From Gymnopilus junonius (lineage: Eukaryota > Basidiomycota > Agaricomycetes > Agaricales > Galerinaceae): a DNA stretch of 36,713 nt. The number at the start of each line of letters is the position of its first letter. The first letter of the stretch is position 1. Location of the stretch: contig JADNYJ010000320.1 of assembly GCA_015501075.1 (NCBI GenBank), positions 1 to 36,713 on the forward strand, read 5' to 3'. Under the pieces are notes generated by a model. It searched no databases. It was not told the origin of the DNA and was given only the letters and a program-made list of their open reading frames with translations. The position numbers were made by a program, and so were the translations under genes. Shown here in pieces: positions 30,699-36,713 of this stretch.

Positions 30699-31741
30699 TT
30701 AATTGGAAACGTGCATAATCCTGTGAGTAAAGGAGTCCTGTAACGAGAGGGAGGAGAGACTTCGAGCAAGTTGAAGCTCTTGTTGCTCTTCTGCTCTGTC
30801 CCAGAAGTCTTCTTCGCCTCTGGCCCTCCTCGTCCAATCTTCTATCCAACCCTCAGTACTCGAATGCAGCTGAACGACCCGGTTATCCAGCATCACACCT
30901 ACATCCGGATGTCTGGCGCTTGGAATCCATTCGCATCCGCACGTCCGTATTCTATCCAAAATCTCTTCCGTTCTTCGTAAAATGCCACCAGAATTTTAAG
31001 GTTCGGACAACCTTCTATTATGTCCCACAAACTCCGAGGTTGAGTAGTCGATTGAGAGATGGGTCAGCTTAGGCAACAGTGCCATGTTGCGCCATTGGCT
31101 CCATTCGCAATATCCTCTCTTCATAGCGAGCATTTGGAGGTGTGTGATATTAATGAAAGACGTGTGGTCGAATCGGAATTGGGAATCGAATATATCCAAA
31201 GGGCTGGCGGATAGATATTCGAGGTTGGGGAGAGATCGAAGGAGAACGTTGTTTTTATCTCCTCTATCAGCGGAAGGCCCCATAATGCCAGATTCCGCAC
31301 GTCGGTGCAGTGTTCTAATATCTCGAGTGTATTTGCTGGCGCCGCACCCTGTATGAGGATATGCCTGGCGTGTTTCATGGCTTTGTCGAATTGAGGGTTT
31401 TCACCACTTTCAGCCGGTCTCGTCCTTCATATATTGGGGGATAGCTCTGTGACTTTTTTGAAGAAAACACAAGTATGTCATACAGTAAAGGTTCAATCCT
31501 ACCGGAAAACAAGGATGATGCCGCTTAATCGAAGTTTGTTTCAGAAGGGGGACACCTGTGCGTACCATTCCTTAACTCGTCTAGCGACCAGGACGAGAGG
31601 AGTCGCACATTGTGGATTCATTGAGACGGCTTGTTCGAAAATATGCCGTTCTAGCTCGGGTGGCAGAATTGGAGCATGATGGGTTAGAGGCAATGAATCC
31701 AGAAGAGATGTCATTGCCTCTGTATCGCGATGGCTTTGCAT
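30699..31741 (-). pseudogene. F-box protein pseudogene with several frameshifts
   Basis: ATG at 31741; the F-box is clear (PILPPELERHIFEQAVSMNP, then PLVLVARRVKEWYAQ). A 58-nt intron (GTGTCC...CGGTAG) leads to IEPLLYDILVFSSKKSQS, KTLNSTKP. The frame then slips near 31375 to FDKAMKHARHILIQGAAP and CTDVRNLALWGLPLIEE, near 31270 to NNVLLRSLPNLEYLSASPLD and LLPKLTHLSIDYST, near 31030 to RSLWDIIEGCPNLKILVAFY, and near 30960 to CEWIPSARHPDVGVMLDNRV and GEEDFWDRAEE. These blocks are in the order of intact agaric F-box proteins, so the gene was complete. At least four shifts make it dead. Confidence 0.75.
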
Positions 31742-32178
31742 TTGTGCAAGCGGGAAGGAAGAGGTGTTGTGGGGGTCCTAGCTGTAAGCCGGTGGTTGAC
31801 AAAGGGTATTAATGCTCAACATTGAAGCTGGTGCTTTGTCGAGGGAGCGTTATGGACGGAGGCGTGGTGAACGGAAGCGTTAGGAACGGAAGGAGTCTCA
31901 GATGACAAATGGATATCTAGGCACCCTAAATGAGCATGTCTTCTACTTCTTACCACTTGATCCAAGAAGTATTTTTTCTTGATAAACTCTCCTTGGATCG
32001 TCTAGATTTTGTCGGTGTTATGTGGCTTTCTCGACGTCGACGTTCTTCTATTCACTCTATCTTTCTTAGTTTTGAGCTCTAAACAGTTCTCAAGGGGTAA
32101 TGAATGATCACTGCTGGTTCGACACAAATCGAGGTGATTTCTATGGCTTGGACTTAGCATGATTATTCCTAGACGGCG
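31742..32178. other. Intergenic, no gene seen
   Basis: About 440 bp between the F-box pseudogene start and the 3' end of the membrane protein gene. Near 31855-31893 there is a short purine-rich stretch with repeated GGAACGGA/GGAGCGT-like words; otherwise nothing. Confidence 0.4.
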
Positions 32179-33792
32179 TTAACCTATTGGGTTGCTCCGC
32201 TTTACCTCTGCCCGTCTACTACTCATTCCTCGTCTCACTACCCCCGTTGTATTATCCACCATCGTATCGGGAGCCCCAGGTTCATTTCCCGTCCTAGCGT
32301 TCCCCGCTTCGGCATCCCCAGCTCGACTGCTCATCGTCCCACCTCGCCATAGGGAAGTATAATTCGGAGGCAACTCTACGACCTCCTCCTCTGGCTCTTC
32401 ATCAGGCTGTGCTACCTGCTGTCCGCTATCCTCGTGAATGACTACCCGTACTTGATGGGGCCGCGTAGCAGAAGTTGAAGTAGAGTTGGAAATATTCACT
32501 TCGGACATGTTGGGATTGTTCCCGTGTTCTGCCTCTTCCGCTTTATTGAGGTTTAAAATGCTCTGTCGTTGGAAGGGGTGGACGACGGGGTTGATATCGT
32601 CGATATCATCCTCCATTGGGGAGAGGGAGCCGTAGCGTTTCCGACGGCGGATGAACCAGAATAGGAGAAGGAGGAGTGCGATGAGTACAACTCCGCCGAC
32701 TACGCTTCCGATGATGATGGGGAGGGTATATTGAGTGGGTGTTGCTGTTGACTGCGACTGGGTAGGTGTCGTAGTTGCTGCTCCGCTAGGCGATGTGGAT
32801 GTGGAAGAAGCTGGTGGAGTAGAAGACGGAACGGGAGGGACGACTTGCAGGCCCAGATCCACTGTGGAAGTGGTATTCTGGACCATGATGCCGTAGAAGG
32901 AGAACGGGATGATTTCGTTCTCATGGGTATAATCCAGGTGGAATTTGTGCGAACCGAGGTCATAGCGCGGGGTTTGGACGAGGAGTTGGGGGGCGGTGCT
33001 GGAGAAGAGTGGGTCGGCGGTGGTGAAGTTGTACGGACCGTTTCCATCGATGGTGTATGACCCGTTGGTGCGTACGACTGAGAGTTCGGAGTTGTAGTTG
33101 ATGTAAAGGCTCATGGAGTAGCCTGATCATTAAAGTCTCGAATGTCAGATATTGTCAGCGTGGGGAGGAATGATGCAGACTCACCGATGAAGTCGAAATC
33201 CCAATGCCATTCTGTGGCTTCTGTCGTTTGGCCCAAATTCAAGGATGGGTCGCTCGTGATGAATACATCTCCCGTGGTTGTGGCGCTACTCGAGGGAGCG
33301 TACATCAAACCATCAAAAAAGAGGGAAAGCCCGCTGGAACCAGAGCCGGTGCCGTCCAACCCGATGACCAGCTGATGCGATCCGTCATGGAGAGTTCTGT
33401 TGCTCGTACACTGCGCTCCTCCCAGCGTGTCGAGAGAGGAGACTAGCTGTGGTTGGCCGTCTATCGTGCAGGTTACTTTGGTTTGGTCGGTGGTGATGAA
33501 TTTGGCTGTCATGGAGGTTCCTTTCGTATTGTGGAGCCAGGTAAGGTCAGGAGTTAATGTGCCAATGTTGAAAGGCTTACCTTGGTAAGGTATATGTGAC
33601 GTTTGTAGTGCCGCCGAGCGGTTGAGTGAAGTGCATGGTCCCATAGAGAGGGAGAGAAGAGAACGACGTGTCATTGTCCGTTGTATAGGTTTGTGGATGC
33701 CAGTCGAGGCCGTTGTACTTGATATTAGAGTCGGTGTCGTCGACGAAGATTACATGTGACGTGGATGAGGCCTGCACATCCGGCACTGACAT
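32179..33792 (-). CDS. Single-pass membrane protein with Ser/Thr-rich stalk; one apparent frameshift
   Basis: Exons 33792-33581, 33520-33185 and 33122-32179 with introns of 60 and 62 nt. The ectodomain pattern is common in agarics: VIFVDDTDSNIKYNGLDW, YGTMHFTQPLGGTTNVTYTL, QGTSMTAKFITTDQTKVTCT. A second beta-rich unit follows (EWHWDFDFIGYSMSLYINYN), then a Ser/Thr/Pro stalk, one transmembrane helix (TLPIIIGSVVGGVVLIALLL, followed by LLFWF), a basic stop-transfer run (IRRRKRYG) and a disordered cytoplasmic tail. The frame that fits exon 1 (YTLPR) and the frame the first splice needs (YQ/GTSM) differ by one base near 33590, so exon 1 seems frameshifted. A start at 33674 would avoid this but loses the conserved N-terminal part. 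Upstream minus sequence (33810-33920) encodes RWTLTITSVIIATTATTA, a possible lost signal anchor. Confidence 0.55.
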
Positions 33793-34231
33793 TAGGGAAT
33801 ACGGTGAAGGAGATTGCGGTAGTTGCAGTTGTAGCGATGATGACCGAGGTGATTGTCAGTGTCCAGCGCTGTACAGGCTTATGTACAGGTTCGATTAGCT
33901 TTGATCCTCGCTTTCTTCGCATAGTAACCAACCCAATACCCCACGTAATTAGCATCACACTACAGTGATAGCCACGGTAGTGAACCTTTTGGTGCTGTTT
34001 CTTCGACCCTTGAAATTATTATACCTGTTATTTCCTTAGTTCAATGGTGTATTTCGAGCTTCAAAGTTCACGGGCTTCGTAAAAATCCTTTGGCACTCAG
34101 ACACCTGACAAGAAAATGTAGTTGACTGATTGAGTCCTGATTTCAGAATAACGGCACAACAGCACGGCTGGTAAACTTACCAACTAGTCATTGATGGCAG
34201 TTGTCCAGGACCGCGGTAAAATGTCGACATT
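33793..34231. other. Upstream region of the membrane protein gene
   Basis: About 440 bp. The proximal part encodes a hydrophobic segment on the minus strand in a different frame (about 33810-33958), possibly the original N-terminus of the membrane protein. The rest is AT-rich with no gene. Confidence 0.35.
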
Positions 34232-34358
34232 AGAGGTTATTTGCAATTCCATTCAAACGAAAAAGTGGAGCCTACCGGATCGCTGATTGGCTGAAGGCCC
34301 CAATTTTTGCCTTTTGAGGATATATTTTTCTTTCGTTCAGAAGTTGCAAATAACCTCT
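34232..34358. repeat. Foldback / MITE-like element, 127 bp
   Basis: AGAGGTTATTTGCAA at 34232-34246 is the perfect inverse of TTGCAAATAACCTCT at 34344-34358. Imperfect pairing continues inward (TTCAAACGAAAAA against TTTCTTTCGTTCA). There is no coding capacity. The size, terminal inverted repeats and AT-rich interior fit a miniature inverted-repeat element. No certain target duplication is visible (TTA on the left, CTT on the right). Confidence 0.55.
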
Positions 34359-35726
34359 CTTGACTGTTCCTTTTAATCTGAAAGAAGTAGTATTTGTAGT
34401 TGAGGTTTATAACTACGCTTGCAACTTGTGTATTTCTATCTGAGAGTATGAATTATACAACTCAGAATCATTCTCCAGAGCGTTCAACTTGCAAGAACTG
34501 AACACATCTCTAATTGCATCGATGTGGTCACGTGGACTAAAAGTGCGATCTGGATTTCCAAGCCTGAGTTCGACGATTATTTTATCGACCATTCTTGCCG
34601 TTGTCACTCAACTTTGTCCTGCCTCTTCGTCCTTCCAACGCCCATGATCTCAAGTGCTCAAAGTGTATTATGACTCAGATATCTCAGCAACACTTTTTTG
34701 ACCCATCTCATCCACAGTTCAGTGTCAATGGTCTTTTGCTCCGCCCACCTATCGCAGACGGAATGTTAGCAGTGGGCTTCGCATCGGGAGATATGTACAA
34801 CAACTCGAGTGAGAGGAATTATCCTAGTTTTTATGCTTTACCTCGTCCCTCTTTTCTCGCAGGATTTGTGTCTCACCTTTCCTGCTCCTCATGGATTGAA
34901 CCTACCTGTTTTTTGATGGCAAAATAAAGGGAAATGGTTAAGACGCTTCATCAGCAGTGCCTGCGACATCGACGTGCTTCCGAAAGAAGAAGGAAAGGCT
35001 GTGGATCATTCTGACTGTGGTCAGAGGAGGAAAGTGCCATTGAGGCCCATTTTGCTCATCGCTTAGCCGCGGCATCTCGGCATCAGGAACCTCAGATGAA
35101 ATTGGCAAACACTGTTCTCTCCACCATCGCACCGTCATTCACTACATTCCAGAAACACATCGCTGCACAACTTCACTGGATGTCATCCCTGTGTCTATTT
35201 ACCTTCTGATACCAATCACATACCCCTCTTCTTTGAACTGATTGAATCATCTCCTTATTTTTGAGAGGGCGACACTATTTCTGTGCATGCATTGACTGAA
35301 TTACTTTTTCTTGCCAACAAAAGTCTCTTTGGTTTTCTTGTACACTCATTTGTCGCAGCTCAGCTTGATTGAAGTTCATGCCCTGAATTACCATGCTCAA
35401 AGTTGGCAGCTTGTGTCAATCGACCAGGAGTTTCTGACTCTGAAGAAATTAGCATCATTTTCATCTATCTCGGTGCTTTTGATTTCCATTACTGCCTGGT
35501 ATATTTAAGGAACCGGCTCCCCCTGGCTGTCAATTGACAATTGATCTTGGGCCTCCCCCGTAAGATACAATTCATTGTATCTCCCTCTGTAATGCATTGC
35601 TTGATTTAATCTTAAACTCTGTCGTATTTCTCCCCAAGTTCCTGATGCCCTTCTTCCACCAATCAAAGCCGACTTATGCTTCCAGCATAACTTCTGTCTT
35701 CACACTACATCTCTCACATCATCACC
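34359..35726. other. Intergenic, no supported gene
   Basis: About 1.4 kb. Open frames at 34413-34607 (-), 34595-34927 (+) and 35311-35508 (+) have no domain or splice support. Near 35499 the plus strand has TATATTTAAGG, a good TATA box 228 bp before the ATG at 35727, and the 60 bp before that ATG are CT-rich, as in fungal leaders. Confidence 0.4.
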
Positions 35727-36004
35727 ATGACCGCAGTCACCAGCGCCCACTCCGACCTCGGCCAATTCCTCACCAGCTTCGATGCCAAAGGCGGAATAAC
35801 CAAAGAACAAAGAAGGCCATCACGACCTGCATCAATGCGCTCATCAAAGATGGCGACCTCCATCAGAAGGCTAACGAAGAACTCAAGCGGATAGGAAGAG
35901 CGTCATCGCAATGGAGATCCGATTTCTCCACAATCCAAGACCTCATCCAGAGGGTGGAGGATAAGAAGGTTATTCTGGACGAACATAAGAATGTCAAGCA
36001 TTGA
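35727..36004 (+). pseudogene. Small helical protein with a frame break, function unknown
   Basis: ATG at 35727 after a CT-rich leader opens MTAVTSAHSDLGQFLTSFDA, KGGITKE. The frame must change near 35805-35815 to continue as TKKAITTCINALIKDGDLHQ, KANEELKRIGRASSQWRSDF, STIQDLIQRVEDKKVILDEH, to a stop at 36002-36004. Further on, 36088-36175 reads GLAGLGVSVFSANKGRLAKE and AEIKKQFEDLNV, stop, after a TCTAG acceptor. It looks like a second exon with a short hydrophobic helix, but I could not phase the join. The composition is helical and polar throughout. I recognise no family. Either one base is missing or the true exon border differs. Confidence 0.4.
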
Positions 36005-36229
36005 CGTTTTCGTATGCCGACGTTCTTTTAACGTTCATCCCATTTGTCTTGATCTCGATATTCCACTGTAAACCGCCGGTCTAGCTGGATTAGGAGTCTC
36101 CGTGTTCTCAGCGAACAAAGGACGACTCGCGAAGGAAGCAGAAATAAAAAAACAGTTTGAAGACCTCAACGTATAGTAGGAATAAAACTATCATTGTATC
36201 CTATTTCATTGTACATCGATGATCCTTTG

Positions 36230-36713
36230 AAATGCCTCCAGACAATCTGCCGTCAGACTTGAACACGCTTCAACTACAAGCCTGAAATCTTTATTCCGCG
36301 TTCTCAGAAACCAACGCTCCATGTCCCAAGATACCTACACACCCCACGCAGCTCCAAAAGGTTCAATTTCGGAACACCATTCCCACCAAATCCTAAAAGG
36401 TCGTCCGTAACATCCGTCTCCTCGAGCTTTAAGACCCCCAAGCAAGGAAATGCGTCCCCAAATAACCACCTGTAATCTTCTCCGGACGATGAAGCACCGT
36501 GCCTTGGAGCTGGAGATGTCGAATGAGAGGCGATCTCTGCAATAGAATTTGAAGTGATCTTGAAATACTAGGTTCAGTATACACCAAATCCCAATCGACA
36601 GCAAAACTCCCGTAATGCATCGAGTCGAACGTGCTCTAACAACGGCGTTGGAACGCGTCTAAGATATCAACCACCCATACAGGAGCAGACACTCGACCGA
36701 GGCGAGATTCGGA
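36230..36713 (-). pseudogene. F-box protein relic running off the right edge
   Basis: Minus-strand blocks in shifting frames: TEPSISRSLQILLQRSPLIR, HLQLQGTVLHRPE, then DAFPCLGVLKLEETDVTDDL and LGFGGNGVPKLNLLELRG. Then GILGHGALV in a second frame and FLRTRNKDFRLVVEACSSLT in a third, within 60 bp. The same order (GLKLED, LEVRMLELRRCYGILGHG, FLKMRDKHLRLIVDG) is found at 5293-5730. It is a decayed copy of the leucine-rich tail of an agaric F-box protein; the 5' part would be beyond the window. Confidence 0.55.

Overview
The window is eukaryotic and fungal, most likely from a mushroom-forming basidiomycete (Agaricomycetes, Agaricales; a Psathyrellaceae-like genome is my best guess). The reasons are genes cut by many short GT-AG introns (about 45-90 nt), F-box and BTB/POZ genes of the kind that is greatly expanded in agarics, a Plavaka-type DNA transposon, a fungal NACHT protein and small secreted cysteine proteins. 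It reads as a gene-poor accessory region full of duplicated and decaying genes. No rRNA, tRNA or CRISPR was found.

Layout. 1-375: edge of a doubtful minus-strand gene. 2191-2999 (-): RNase H paralogue 1, intact. 3767-5048 (+): intact F-box-type gene. 5293-5730 (-): F-box relic. 5788-6831 and 14757-14872 (-): the two halves of one BTB/POZ gene, split by a 7.9-kb DNA transposon at 6832-14756. The transposon has inverted ends (CATCAGAAGAAATACA), a TA target duplication, and three genes: an intact 716-codon gene of unknown function (7065-9713, -), a badly broken Plavaka-type transposase (9825-13287, +) and a frameshifted coiled-coil gene (13319-14226, -). 15274-15957 (-): RNase H paralogue 2, dead. 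16688-17490 (-): RNase H paralogue 3, intact. 18202-18588 (-): small secreted protein. 20475-23024 (-): NACHT NTPase. 23393-24141 (-): candidate gene of unknown function. 25271-28521 (+): DUF2235 hydrolase fused to a seven-blade WD40 propeller, 12 exons. 28931-29180 (-): frameshifted secreted cysteine-rich protein. 30699-31741 (-): F-box pseudogene. 32179-33792 (-): single-pass membrane protein with one apparent frameshift. 34232-34358: foldback/MITE-like repeat. 35727-36004 (+): helical small protein with a break. 36230-36713 (-): F-box relic running off the window.

How they relate. The main result is structural. Removing the transposon and one TA copy rejoins the BTB gene exactly in frame and gives exon 1 the phase its first intron needs. 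The transposase is dead, yet the long passenger gene beside it has ten exons whose splice phases all agree. The NACHT NTPase, which has no recognisable repeat domain, and the DUF2235-WD40 protein, which has no NTPase, lie about 2.2 kb apart in divergent orientation. Together they carry the parts usually found in one fungal NLR-like protein, but a link between them is only a hypothesis. All functional calls come from motifs and remembered family patterns; no database search was possible.
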